NCBI GenBank assembly: GCA_963677785.2
Contig: CAXXDH010000003.1
Location: 1,488,001-1,552,000, forward strand
Direction of reading: 5' to 3'
Source: G963665495 sp963677785
GTDB lineage: Bacteria > Desulfobacterota > Desulfovibrionia > Desulfovibrionales > Desulfovibrionaceae
Length of the DNA stretch: 64,000 nt
Both the position numbers and the translations under genes were made by a program. Numbering within the stretch: the first letter of the stretch is position 1; the number at the start of each line of letters is the position of its first letter. This document shows positions 26,863 to 35,700 of the stretch, piece after piece. Below the pieces are notes generated by a model. That model ran no database searches, was not told where the DNA came from, and saw only the letters and a list, made by a program, of their open reading frames with translations.

Positions 26863-27957
26863 CTACATTTTCACGATGCCCTTGAAAACCTTGCCTTGTT
26901 CAAGATCTTCAACGGCTTTGTTGAGTTCGTCGAAGCCGTAGTAGGTGATCAGGCGGTCAAAGGGGAAACTGCCCTGTTGATACAGTTCGATGAGCCGGGG
27001 AATGAAAACGTCGATGACCGAATCGCCTTCAATCACGCCCTTGACGTTTCTTCCGAACAGCAGGCCGTTCATGTCGAAGCTGACCTCGGTTCCCATGGGG
27101 GTCATGCCGATCAGACCGCACATGCCCGTGACGCTGATGCAGTCCACGGCCTGGCGGAAGACTTTGGGGTTGCCGATGGCTTCCACGGAGAAGTCCGCAC
27201 CGCCGCCGGTGAGCTCGTGAACTGCTTTGACCGTGTCGGTTTTCATACCGTTGATGCCGTGGGTGGCGCCGAAGGATTTGGCCAGTTCGAGGCGTTCGTC
27301 GCTGAGGTCCACGGCGATGATTTTGGTGCAGCCGCAGATCTTGGCGGCCATCAGGGCGCTCAGGCCCACGGAACCCATGCCGAAAATGACTATGGAGGTG
27401 CCCGGATTCGGATGCAGGGCGTTCATGACCGTGCCTGCGCCGGTCTGGATGCCGCAGCCCAGCGGTCCGAGAAGTTCCAGGGGCACGTCCTTGCTCACCT
27501 TGACCACATTGGCTTCCGTGGCGATGGCATGGGTCGCGAAGGTGGACTGGCTGAAAAAGCAGCCGTTGATGCGTTCGCCGTTTTTGCTCAGGGGCGAGGT
27601 GCCGTCCAGTCGGCCGCCGCTGAAATTGCACAGGTACATGTTTTCGCAATAGGTGGGCTTTCCGCTCAGGCAGGCATGGCATTTGCCGCAATTGAGCACG
27701 CTCATGACTACATGGTCGCCGGGCTGCACCTTGGTGACGTTTTTGCCGATTTTTTCCACAACGCCGGAGCCTTCATGCCCGAGAACCGCGGGCAGCGGGG
27801 TGGGGTAATACTGGTCACGGACACCCAAATCCGTATGACAAACGCCGCAGGCCACAACGCGTACCAGGACTTCATTGTCGCGGGGATCTTCCAACTGCAG
27901 ATCTTCAAAAAGAAATTTGCCGCCTTTTTCACGAATGACTGCTGCCTTGATGTCCAT
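26863..27957 (-). CDS. Zinc-dependent alcohol dehydrogenase, benzyl/aryl type
   Basis: A 364-residue medium-chain NAD-dependent alcohol dehydrogenase. Catalytic zinc ligands come from ACGVCHTDLG and GHEGSG. The structural zinc loop CGKCHACLSGKPTYC is complete. The Rossmann motif is GMGSVG, and the overall pattern is closest to aryl/benzyl alcohol dehydrogenases. It oxidises an alcohol to the aldehyde, which the aldehyde oxidoreductase downstream could take to the acid. AGGAGTAATCC precedes ATG 27957. It lies downstream of a sigma-54-type promoter at 28234-28249. Confidence 0.9.
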   Translation of the reverse strand: MDIKAAVIREKGGKFLFEDLQLEDPRDNEVLVRVVACGVCHTDLGVRDQYYPTPLPAVLGHEGSGVVEKIGKNVTKVQPGDHVVMSVLNCGKCHACLSGKPTYCENMYLCNFSGGRLDGTSPLSKNGERINGCFFSQSTFATHAIATEANVVKVSKDVPLELLGPLGCGIQTGAGTVMNALHPNPGTSIVIFGMGSVGLSALMAAKICGCTKIIAVDLSDERLELAKSFGATHGINGMKTDTVKAVHELTGGGADFSVEAIGNPKVFRQAVDCISVTGMCGLIGMTPMGTEVSFDMNGLLFGRNVKGVIEGDSVIDVFIPRLIELYQQGSFPFDRLITYYGFDELNKAVEDLEQGKVFKGIVKM

Positions 27958-28100
27958 GGATTACTCCTGTTTTCAAGTTGATTTGGTTTCGACGATGAGA
28001 CATGCGTTGTCGCAATTTAATACATACATCCAGTCTACATTCTGAAATGATTTCAGCTGATATACGCTATACTACTTATTCATGGTATAACAGCTTGTTC

Positions 28101-28128
28101 TCTATTATGTCTTGTTGGACATAATAGA
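28101..28128. promoter_or_regulatory. 11-bp perfect dyad in alcohol dehydrogenase leader
   Basis: TCTATTATGTC-TTGTTG-GACATAATAGA. It sits about 145 bp before the ATG and downstream of the predicted sigma-54 start, so it may act as an operator or an RNA hairpin. Confidence 0.45.
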
Positions 28129-28233
28129 AGTATTTTCGACAAATTCAACAGTTAAAGAGTAGAACGCTGCACCGAGTATAAAGGAATACTATATTTCTTA
28201 TGAATCACGTTCCGCTTCCTATTTTTTCTTAAA

Positions 28234-28249
28234 AGCAAGCCTTATGCCA
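28234..28249 (-). promoter_or_regulatory. Sigma-54 promoter of alcohol dehydrogenase
   Basis: On the minus strand TGGCATAAGGCTTGCT gives perfect TGGCA and TTGCT blocks at sigma-54 spacing. It implies a leader of about 265 nt before ATG 27957. TGTCGCA-type sites lie 250-400 bp upstream. Confidence 0.6.
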
Positions 28250-28479
28250 GAATTAGAACGTTGCTACAGTAAAGTGTCCGGTTCGTTGCATTCGGGATAT
28301 GGCGCCGGTGTAATAATCTGGCTTTGCAGCAGCATTTTTTGCTAAGAACGAGGGTAAGGAACAGACCGCTTCCCATTTGCAGCGGGAACGACTCCACAAG
28401 CTGCTTAAGAGAGAAGAGATTCTTAAAAATGTGGCGATAAAAAGAGGGACAGAGAAATAACAAGTGAAACATGCGCAGT

Positions 28480-28496
28480 TGTCGCATAGTGAGACA
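28480..28496. promoter_or_regulatory. TGTCGCA-type dyad, putative activator site
   Basis: TGTCGCATAGTGAGACA is an inverted repeat with one mismatch. A near copy (TGTCGCA-ATC-TGAGA) lies at 28616-28632, and half-sites occur at 28523-28529 (TGCGACA) and 28008-28014. Confidence 0.5.
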
Positions 28497-28615
28497 GTTA
28501 CAGCCCCATAGCTTGACAGACGTGCGACAGTAAAGGAAAAACCTTGTAAAATAAGTATGTTGATAAAGATAACAGACAAAAAACTGTCTCGGTTTTTGTA
28601 AGATTCGTGTCAAGT

Positions 28616-28632
28616 TGTCGCAATCTGAGAAT
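28616..28632. promoter_or_regulatory. TGTCGCA-type site, second copy
   Basis: TGTCGCAATCTGAGAAT shares TGTCGCAnnnTGAGA with the site at 28480-28496. Probable enhancer site for the neighbouring sigma-54 activator, by position. Confidence 0.4.
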
Positions 28633-28699
28633 CCGGCGTGTGCAGCAGTGACGGCTGGAGAAATGGTGCGCGCCGGAAAGTGGAAAGGGCTGGAAAGAG

Positions 28700-28735
28700 C
28701 CCGGCTGCAGCTTCAGCGGTAAAGCTGCAGCCGGG
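28700..28735 (-). terminator. Stem-loop after the sigma-54 activator gene
   Basis: A 14-bp perfect stem (CCCGGCTGCAGCTT with its complement) and 8-nt loop, 43 bp past the activator stop. On the minus strand it is followed by CTCTTTCC. It separates the activator transcript from the alcohol dehydrogenase promoter. Confidence 0.6.
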
Positions 28736-28777
28736 AAAGTCCAAAAGGCAAAGGAGAGATCTGGCTGAAAGTCTGCG

Positions 28778-30721
28778 TTATCGCTTCAATTTTTTGAGCT
28801 TTCTGTACATGGTGGCGCGGCTGATGCCAAGCAGGCGTGCCGCATTGGAAATATTGTTGTCGCTTTTGGTCAGGGCGTTTTGAATGGCCTGTTCCTCGAG
28901 TTCCTTGAGTTCTCCGGCTGGTGCGGGCCTGCTGGTGGTGACGGTGAGATAATCCGGAAGATCCTCGCAGGTGACCCGGTTGCAGTCGATACGGTTCAGA
29001 AAAAACAAGACGGTATTTTCCAGTTCGCGGATGTTTCCCGGCCAGTCATAGTCCAGCAGCATGCTGTCGACTTCCGGATCAAACTCAATGCGTTCGGAAA
29101 ACAGCTGCCGGGGCTGGTTCTTTTTGATGAGATGGTCCAGCAGGACCCGGAGATCCTCTTTACGTTTCCGTAACGGCGGGATATTCAGGCCGATTATGGC
29201 CAGGCGGTAGAACAGGTCCTGCCGGAAGGCGCCCTTTCTGACCTCGGCCATGAGGTCCTTGTTGGTGGCAGAAATGATGCGTACGTCCAGATGAATGGGC
29301 TGCGCCCCGCCCACACGAACCACGTATTTTTCCTGCAGGACCCGCAGCAGCGAGACCTGTGTTTCCAGCGGCATGTCGCCGATTTCGTCGAGAAAAATGG
29401 TCCCGTGGTTTGCCAGTTCGAACTTGCCCTGGTTGCCGCCCCGTTTCGCGCCGGTAAAAGCGCCTTCTTCGTAGCCGAAAAGTTCGCTCTGGATCAGTTC
29501 CAGGGGTATGGCCGCACAATTCAGGGCCACGAACGGCTTGTTCTTTCTGGCGCTCTGATTGTGAATGGCCTGGGCCAGAATTTCTTTTCCCGTACCACTT
29601 TCGCCCTGGATCAAGATGTTGATGTCCGTTGCCGCGGCTTTTTTCGCATTGAAAACGACTTTTCCTGTTGTTTTGCTGCAATACACAAAATCGTCAAACG
29701 TATATCTGGCGCTATTGGCGTTGTTATTTTTTCCAGGCCTTTCGTTTAAGGAGCAGATGATGCCCAGAGGTTCTGCATCTTCGTTGTTGATAGGGCTCAG
29801 ATAAGCGTCTATCTCGCGCGCATGCACCGTATCATTCAGTTGCAGGGTCACCCAGCGGTTGCCGGAACCACTGTTGCGTGTAGTGGTTTCCTTTGCGATA
29901 TCCTGCAGCGTTTTTCCCAGACAGTTTTTGGAGTCGCTGCCGAGGAGCGCGGCCGCCTTTTTGTTCAAATGGGTCAGCGTGTCGTCCTTGTTAAAAAAAA
30001 GCAACGCGTCGGAGCTGGTGTTGATGACCATGTTGAAATAGTGGCAGGAGCGTTTGAAATCGCCCTGCAGTACGCGATAATTGTACTCCAGCTGGATGGC
30101 GCGGGCGGTCATTTTAACCAGATCCAGAAGATAGGCGGGGTGGCGTTCGCGCGACAGGTTGGAAACATCCAGGGTGGCAAGCAGGTTGCCCGTATCGTCG
30201 AAAATGGGTGCTGCGGAACAACACCATTCGTGCCAGAGCTGGCAGTAATGTTCCTGCTGGTAGACCTGCACGGGAACCTGCTGAGAAAGACAGATGCCGG
30301 GCGCCGTGGTACCCAGGATGTCTTCGGTGCAGCTGCCGCCGGGCACCACGTTGAGGAGCTCAGCGGCCGTGGACATTTTTCGGTCCCCGAACACGCTCAG
30401 CAGCAGGCCGTCCGGAAGGGCGAACATGACGATGAAATCTTTGCCTTTTACCGTCGTATACAATTCGTTCAGATAGGGTACGGCGACGGTCAGCAAGTTG
30501 TCGTAGCGTTTCTTTTTTTCCTTGAAGTCCTTGTCGATGGAAGTGTTCTGGCTGCTGAACGGGTTGACTTTGCGGGAGAGGCATTTTTGCCAGGAAACAG
30601 CGATTTCGCGGCGCAGGAGCGAATCATCGACATGCTGGCTGTGCAGCAGTTTGCCCCATGCTTTTTCAACCACCGCCAGGGATTGGCTGATCTTTTCCTG
30701 GTATTCCATGGCCCCGTGCAT
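28778..30721 (-). CDS. AcoR/DhaR-type sigma-54 activator (GAF-PAS-AAA-Fis)
   Basis: A 647-residue enhancer-binding protein without a receiver domain. An N-terminal GAF-like sensor (about 1-215) carries VPGGSCTEDILGT and the WHEWCCSAAPIFD stretch typical of AcoR-like regulators. A PAS domain (about 245-330) and an AAA+ domain follow, with Walker A GESGTGKE, a canonical GAFTGA loop and Walker B TIFLDEIGDM. A Fis-type HTH (ISNAARLLGISRATMYRKLKK) ends it. I take ATG 30721 as start because GGAGGAG lies 5 bases upstream; ATG 30778 and a longer frame to 30883 are alternatives. It likely activates the alcohol dehydrogenase promoter in response to a small carbon compound. Confidence 0.85.
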   Translation of the reverse strand: MHGAMEYQEKISQSLAVVEKAWGKLLHSQHVDDSLLRREIAVSWQKCLSRKVNPFSSQNTSIDKDFKEKKKRYDNLLTVAVPYLNELYTTVKGKDFIVMFALPDGLLLSVFGDRKMSTAAELLNVVPGGSCTEDILGTTAPGICLSQQVPVQVYQQEHYCQLWHEWCCSAAPIFDDTGNLLATLDVSNLSRERHPAYLLDLVKMTARAIQLEYNYRVLQGDFKRSCHYFNMVINTSSDALLFFNKDDTLTHLNKKAAALLGSDSKNCLGKTLQDIAKETTTRNSGSGNRWVTLQLNDTVHAREIDAYLSPINNEDAEPLGIICSLNERPGKNNNANSARYTFDDFVYCSKTTGKVVFNAKKAAATDINILIQGESGTGKEILAQAIHNQSARKNKPFVALNCAAIPLELIQSELFGYEEGAFTGAKRGGNQGKFELANHGTIFLDEIGDMPLETQVSLLRVLQEKYVVRVGGAQPIHLDVRIISATNKDLMAEVRKGAFRQDLFYRLAIIGLNIPPLRKRKEDLRVLLDHLIKKNQPRQLFSERIEFDPEVDSMLLDYDWPGNIRELENTVLFFLNRIDCNRVTCEDLPDYLTVTTSRPAPAGELKELEEQAIQNALTKSDNNISNAARLLGISRATMYRKLKKLKR

Positions 30722-31404
30722 TGCGTCTCCTCCCAAAGCTCTTGAGCGGAGCATAGCATGAAACGTATCGAATTCCATCCCAAAACACCTCGTCTTTAAT
30801 GGTGGGCTTCTTCGTCTTGATATGACACAAATCCGCGATGGTTTTTGATGCCTGTTGCGCGCAGCAACAGCTCCCGAAATCATTTCGTCAGATATGCTCC
30901 TATCAAAATGCGTACCGTCTGGATGACGGCGGATTGCTTTTGAGGTGCCGCGTGCCCCTGCATGGGGCGCGATTGATCACATGCAAAACAAGAAACCGGA
31001 TGAGATTTTTGAAACAAGGTCGGGTGGGGCAACAGCTCTGGTAAAAAATTCGAAAATTTTTTTTTCGAGGCGCGATTTTTTTCGTTTCAACATTGGAAAA
31101 AGAACAACTTCTTAAAATAACAAATGTTATTTCTCCGATACCATACCGGCGACCGCATTTTTCATGTGTGTTTATAAGGGGAATCTGTGGGTCTTTGTCG
31201 GTTTATTTTGTGTTTTATGGGTTTTACGGTGTTAATATGGATTGAGTGTGTTTTTTGTTGATTATTGTTGACATTAATCGATTAACGGTGATACGAAATG
31301 TCAGCTTATTCATCTGGATGCTTTTGGGCACGCCATATGAAAAGTTTCGCTTTTGTTATATTGCTCGAAATCGGGTCGCTGAGTTTCCGGTTGACAGGGA
31401 GCCC
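30722..31404. other. Divergent intergenic region before the HTH gene
   Basis: AT-rich, no supportable gene. It contains an inverted repeat AAATAACA-AA-TGTTATTT (31115-31132) and a TTGACA (31268-31273) directly followed by the palindrome TTAATCGATTAA (31274-31285), a plausible -35 with overlapping operator for the HTH gene. Confidence 0.4.
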
Positions 31405-31674
31405 ATGACAGAGAAAACTACCTATACGCTGGGCGAGGTTGCTGAGCTCCTGAACTGCCATAAGGAAACATTGCGCCGTGAAATTAAGGCGGACCGGTTA
31501 CGTGCGGCGAAAATTGGAAAAGAATGGCGCATATCCAAGACGGATCTGGAAGAATACTGGACGGCAAAAGGCGGTGGAGCGCTTTTTGATGATTCTCCAC
31601 GAGTACCTTTGGAGCCTGTAAAAAAGAAAAGCAAAAAGACAAGTGGTCCGGAGCAGTTGAAGCTTCCGACATGA
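31405..31674 (+). CDS. Excisionase/MerR-like small HTH protein
   Basis: An 89-residue DNA-binding protein. Residues 6-50 (YTLGEVAELLNCHKETLRREIKADRL followed by KIGKEWRISKTDLEEY) form the winged HTH of the HTH_17/excisionase family, and a basic Lys-rich tail follows. ATG 31405 has AGGGAGCCC ahead; the same frame runs upstream to 31246. Such proteins act as recombination directionality factors or small repressors. No integrase is present, so a regulator role is as likely. A 12-bp palindrome next to a -35-like TTGACA upstream could be its own operator. Confidence 0.7.
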   Translation: MTEKTTYTLGEVAELLNCHKETLRREIKADRLRAAKIGKEWRISKTDLEEYWTAKGGGALFDDSPRVPLEPVKKKSKKTSGPEQLKLPT

Positions 31675-31708
31675 GGCTTCGAAGTAAGTGCAAAAGGGGA
31701 TTTAGCTT

Positions 31709-32113
31709 ATGACTAAAGAACAGGAACTTAGCAAACAGGGAAATCAGATGGAGCAGATTACGCTGGATAACGATGCCGGGAACAACATCAGCTTTACCGG
31801 ACGGATGGTGGGCGAACATTCCTACTATGACGAAGATACCCAGGTGCTGACCCAGCAGAAATTGTACGTCACCACCAATGCCCAACAGGCCTATTCCGTT
31901 GTAACCAGCGATGGAAAGCTCAAGGAAAAACGCGCCTATCTCATCAAGCGCGAAGGCCAGCTTTGCAAGATCAACAACGGATTGTTCGACGTGACGGTCA
32001 ATGCGGTGGATCTCCTTTCCGTAGTCAAAGGACTCTGCGGCATGAGCGATGCCATTACCGAAGAAGATTTTTTCTCCCAGGTGCAGAACCCCGACGTAGC
32101 CGTGAACGAATAA
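31709..32113 (+). CDS. Hypothetical protein
   Basis: A 134-residue soluble acidic protein with good ribosome site (AAGGGGATTT) before ATG 31709, 34 bp after the HTH gene. The middle (VLTQQKLYVTTNAQQAYSVV and KEKRAYLIKREG) is beta-strand-like. I do not recognise a family. It is followed by a terminator and converges on the tape-measure-like gene. Confidence 0.55.
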   Translation: MTKEQELSKQGNQMEQITLDNDAGNNISFTGRMVGEHSYYDEDTQVLTQQKLYVTTNAQQAYSVVTSDGKLKEKRAYLIKREGQLCKINNGLFDVTVNAVDLLSVVKGLCGMSDAITEEDFFSQVQNPDVAVNE

Positions 32114-32214
32114 ATTTTGCTGCAATCCTCTGATAACCTTTAAGCAAGGGCTTGAGCTGCGCGCCCCGCGTCTTGCAACGGCTTCGTTGTCTTTTTTGCA
32201 CCCCGATCGACATT

Positions 32215-32243
32215 GGGAGCAGGTAACCTGCCTGCTCCCTTTT
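32215..32243 (+). terminator. Rho-independent terminator
   Basis: GGGAGCAGG pairs with CCTGCTCCC over a 7-nt loop, then TTTT. It ends the 31405-32113 transcript. Confidence 0.75.
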
Positions 32244-32272
32244 GTTGTTTGAACCAGGCAACAGAAACGTGG

Positions 32273-34318
32273 TCAGCGGACCATGCGTTTACGCATTTGC
32301 TTGAGCCCGCGGACCAGAGAACGCAGATTGTCGCTGTCGGCGCGCACGGTGGGTTGCGCCACGCCCAGGTCGAAGCGGATCAGGTGTTCCTGCTGGGCAG
32401 GGCTGAGGTTCGCCGAGTCCGCCTGGCCGCCCTGGGCAAAGTGCGGCAATTCGGGAAGCTCTCCGAAATGCAGCGTACGGGTGTTCACGGATTCCAGAGC
32501 GGCCAGGCCGATGCGTTCCACGGCGCGCGTATTCAGGACGTATTCCCCAGGCGTCAGTACCGCCGGTACGGAATCTGTGCCCGGAACGCCCCCCGAGACC
32601 AGACCTCCCTGCGCAAAGGCCCGTACCACGGATACGGGCAGACCGGCCGCCCAGGACAATCCCTGCCCGGCCGCCAAACGGCTGAGCGCGGACAAGCGTC
32701 CCACCAGTCCGCCCCGGCTCAGGTATTCCGTGGTCTCGGAAATCGTACCGCTCGTGTATTCCTCCTCCAGAGCGGCGAGCGCTTCGTCCCGTTCCGCTTC
32801 CAGATCCTGGATGTCCTGCAGGGTTTCCAGGTAGGCTTCCTGCAGATCCGCCGTGGCCTGAATTGCTTCCCTGCCGCTTTCGCTTGCGGTTTGTTTGGCC
32901 TCATATTCGGATTCCGTCTGCAGGGTTTCCAACAAACGTTCCGTACGCGCCAGGTACAGTGCTTCTGCTTCGTCTTCTGCTTCGCTACGGTTGTTTTGCA
33001 CCGAGCTCATCCGGCTTTTGGTCTGGCCTTGAAGCTCCTTTTCCGAGTCCGCATCCCCACCCAGATTGCTGATCAGCGTACTGCCCTGGCCAAGGGTCTG
33101 ATATTGTTCCTGCAGGGCTGCCAGCTGTTCCCCCGCATCCTCCTGAATGGCGTCGAACTCCTCCTCGTAGTCGGCCAGGGCTTCTTCCACGGATTCCTGG
33201 TAGTCCAGGGCCAGCTGCTCGAGCGTATAGAGTAGTTCATCTATCAGGCTGAGCAAGGTGTTCAACTGCAGTTCGTACAATTCCGTCAGCTCGACGTTGC
33301 CCAGGTTCTTGGCGGTCTGGATTTTTGCGGCGTAGTTTTCGGTTATCCGGGTTTTTTCCTGCTGCAGCGCGCTGGAAGAATTCGCCGTGGCGGTGCTGCC
33401 GCCGGATGCGAAAATCCGAATGGACTGGCTGTCGCTTTCAAAAGCGCCGAGGATATCTTCCAGATAGCCCTGCGGATCATCCTGCATACGCCCGATTTTC
33501 AGGCTGTCGCGTACGCTTTGCACCAGTTCCGCGGCGTAGTCGGAGGCGTCATCAGTGCTCCAGGCCGCGTCTTCCGGCGGGGAAAAGGTATGGTAAAAAC
33601 TTTCGGGCGAAATCGAACTGCTGCTGACGGTCAGGCTCCAGGTTTTTTCCTCGTCGTCGTCTTTGCTGCTGGAGACCACGCCGCCGGAGGCATAAGCCGC
33701 CACTTTCGCGGCAACGGCGGGCACGGTGGATTCTTCGGCCGGGAGTTCGAGATTGTTCAGCGCATACATCAACGGCAGTCCGTATTTTTTGACAGCGGCC
33801 TGGCGCATGACGAATTCATCGCGCATCAGCAAGGCCGGGACATCGTCCGCAAGGCCTGAGCCCTGAGTGATGAAGGGAGCGGTAAGCCTGCTGAAAATCG
33901 AGCCGCCGCCGGCCAGAGCCGGGACCGCAGCCACGGAAGCGACGGCATCGAATACGGGCGCTTGTACGGACACGTCATTGATTTGCGAAGCAAAGGCCTC
34001 GTTGGCCAGAGCCACGGCCCGTACGGACGGGTTGAGCATTTGCAGCTGTTTTTCAAATCCGGAACCGGCGTCGGCCAGGGCGAACAATGTCCGTGCCGCT
34101 GCCTCGGCTCCATCGAAAGACGTATCTGGAGAACTGAAGCCAGGCTCGTTGTCCGTACTGTCCTGCACGGATACTGCGTTTTCTACAAAATCGCCAAAAA
34201 CATTCACACTGGCCACGGACTGCAGCATGGCCTCCTGAAAGTCCGCAAGCGTACGCGGCAGAAACGCCATGCCCGACAGCGCGTCCTGAACCATTCCCTG
34301 AAATACGGAAGAAGCCAT
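32273..34318 (-). CDS. Isolated phage tape-measure-like coiled-coil protein
   Basis: A 681-residue protein. Two copies of a Gly-rich module typical of tail tape-measure proteins are seen, a GG(G/L)-...-(D/T)S-VPA(L/V)L----F/YV-----V-(K/R)(Y/I)G pattern. One lies at about residues 135-195 (ADDVPALLMRDEFVMRQAAVKKYG) and one at about 590-640 (GTDSVPAVLTPGEYVL). Between them (about 315-545) is a long acidic coiled coil. No signal peptide or membrane helix is visible. GGGGAGTGCC precedes ATG 34318. No other tail, head, lysis or integrase gene lies nearby, so it is either a remnant or a cellular protein that uses this fold. Confidence 0.55.
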   Translation of the reverse strand: MASSVFQGMVQDALSGMAFLPRTLADFQEAMLQSVASVNVFGDFVENAVSVQDSTDNEPGFSSPDTSFDGAEAAARTLFALADAGSGFEKQLQMLNPSVRAVALANEAFASQINDVSVQAPVFDAVASVAAVPALAGGGSIFSRLTAPFITQGSGLADDVPALLMRDEFVMRQAAVKKYGLPLMYALNNLELPAEESTVPAVAAKVAAYASGGVVSSSKDDDEEKTWSLTVSSSSISPESFYHTFSPPEDAAWSTDDASDYAAELVQSVRDSLKIGRMQDDPQGYLEDILGAFESDSQSIRIFASGGSTATANSSSALQQEKTRITENYAAKIQTAKNLGNVELTELYELQLNTLLSLIDELLYTLEQLALDYQESVEEALADYEEEFDAIQEDAGEQLAALQEQYQTLGQGSTLISNLGGDADSEKELQGQTKSRMSSVQNNRSEAEDEAEALYLARTERLLETLQTESEYEAKQTASESGREAIQATADLQEAYLETLQDIQDLEAERDEALAALEEEYTSGTISETTEYLSRGGLVGRLSALSRLAAGQGLSWAAGLPVSVVRAFAQGGLVSGGVPGTDSVPAVLTPGEYVLNTRAVERIGLAALESVNTRTLHFGELPELPHFAQGGQADSANLSPAQQEHLIRFDLGVAQPTVRADSDNLRSLVRGLKQMRKRMVR

Positions 34319-34477
34319 GGCACTCCCCTTTTGCTGAGATAACTACGTCGCCCCATGGGCAGAAACAACGCGTATGGTAGACGAGGGGCCGCGAAAAGGG
34401 CAGTTGGCATGGTTTCCCTGCGGGTTTTCGTTTGTGTAAAACAGCGTGGCAGCGTCGGTTCGGGGAATGCGCAGGAA

Positions 34478-35280
34478 TTACGGATTTTGAAAAAAATCGT
34501 CAAAAAAGTTTTTTTTGTCCGGGCACCTTCCATCAGTAAAACAGGATGAGAGGCCGGCAGCCGCTTGCTTTGGCCCAATAGCCTCCACCCGCCACGGGCG
34601 TCGGGCACGTATGGTGTGCATGTAGGTCGCAAAGCTTTCGGCAAAGTCTTCATGAATGCTTAATGAACCATAGAGACTGGGGAAGTTGGTTCGTGCAACT
34701 TTTTTGTAAAGCGCCGGCGCATCGGCAAGTTGCAGCAGTTTGGGACGAGCTTCATATGCAGCAAGACGTCCGCGTCCAGGGCGATGAACGCATAGCGCTG
34801 CTTCTCCTTGCTGCGATATTCCTCCGTAAACCCGCTGCTGCCAAGATCCCGTACGGTGTAGATTCCGGTCAGATGCTTTTCCAGCACCTTGCGTAACGGC
34901 GGAGAAAGATCCTTGAGGATGCTTTGCAGGGCGTCGGTAAATACCGCTGCCGGTGCAACGGCTGCGGGCACCAGCGGAATACCGTCTTGCTGGTTTTCCC
35001 GAGTCAGATAGGCGACGACTGCTTGCGGTGCGGCCTGTACGCGCGTGGGCAACGGCGGCAGGGCCGCCGTCCATTTGGACGGAAAACAGGCAGCCAGCAA
35101 ATCCCGATCCTGTTGCGCGTGGGCTGAAGGTGCGAACAATCCTGCAGAAAAAAATACGAGCGTCGTAAGAATCAGAAGGCGTACGCCATGGGAAGGCATC
35201 AAAAGAAGCCGGATCAACGGCACAAAGCCGCAACCTGATTCCTGCCGGTTGCAATGAGAAAATGCCTGCGCAGTGCTCAT
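34478..35280 (-). pseudogene. Secreted protein gene with a frameshift
   Basis: The 5' frame encodes a long N-terminus, a hydrophobic signal (LLILTTLVFFSAGLFAPSAHA) and an exported domain. It runs to FIALDADVLLHMKLVP and then turns into nonsense, stopping at 34660. At 34742-34744 (a GGG, CCC on the coding strand) one missing C switches to another frame. That frame continues sensibly with KLLQLADAPALYKKVART and SLSIHEDFAESFATYMHT and ends at 34478. The two halves join to one protein. I do not recognise the family; the HEDFAESFA stretch recalls secreted metallopeptidase-like proteins. A weak Fur-like box lies just upstream. Confidence 0.6.
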
Positions 35281-35303
35281 GAACGAATCCAAGTGGGAAT
35301 AAT

Positions 35304-35322
35304 TGAATCAATTTTCATTGTC
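35304..35322 (-). promoter_or_regulatory. Weak Fur-like box
   Basis: An AT-rich stretch containing TTTTCATTGTC matches the 19-bp Fur consensus at about 10 positions, directly upstream of the frameshifted secreted gene. Marginal. Confidence 0.3.
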
Positions 35323-35534
35323 ATCAAAAAAAACCATGAATGTCAATTGATTGGAGAGATGACTCCAAAGAGGAGTGGTTCTTTTTGGAAGAGCTTTTAT
35401 CTCCCGGCAGTGTAGGAAAACTTATGATAAGCAGGGATTTTTTATATAACGCGTAAAGAAATAGCTCAAAAATCAATATATTAAACGAAGAGTTGTAGAT
35501 ATTTGAGAAATTTCGCTCAGCAGGCATAAGAAAT

Positions 35535-35548
35535 TTACAAATTTGTAA
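35535..35548. promoter_or_regulatory. Palindrome upstream of amtB, copy 1
   Basis: TTACAAATTTGTAA is a perfect 14-bp palindrome. A second (core TACAAATTTGTA) lies 45 bp away at 35580-35593, and a degenerate third at 35614-35627. They lie roughly 105-190 bp upstream of the expected sigma-54 start. Confidence 0.5.
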
Positions 35549-35579
35549 GTGTATAAAGTGTTTGAATTTTAGTTTAAGC

Positions 35580-35593
35580 TTACAAATTTGTAT
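35580..35593. promoter_or_regulatory. Palindrome upstream of amtB, copy 2
   Basis: TTACAAATTTGTAT, sharing a 12-bp palindromic core with copy 1. Confidence 0.5.
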
Positions 35594-35700
35594 CAAATGT
35601 CTTGGATTAAAATTATCAAAATTGTTAATAATGGCCGATTGAAAGCGGATAAATTTAGCTTGCAAAGAATATATGGTGTTTTTTCAGGCTGTTATAAAAG

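Larger units (their letters stand above)
27958..28777 (-). other. 820-bp regulatory region between activator and alcohol dehydrogenase
   Basis: No convincing gene. Besides the promoter, dyads and terminator listed separately, it has a 15-bp palindrome CTGAAATGATTTCAG (28042-28056). A plus-strand open stretch at about 28320-28460 (ending IKRGTEK) and a minus-strand open stretch at 28242-28613 have no recognisable family and no ribosome site. Confidence 0.4.

Noticed and set aside
28242..28613. 123-codon minus-strand frame in the alcohol dehydrogenase upstream region
   Set aside because: Odd composition, no ribosome site, and it covers the promoter elements.
31405..34318. Prophage made of excisionase-like, unknown and tape-measure-like genes
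   Set aside because: No integrase, capsid, terminase or attachment site is present, and the genes converge across a terminator.
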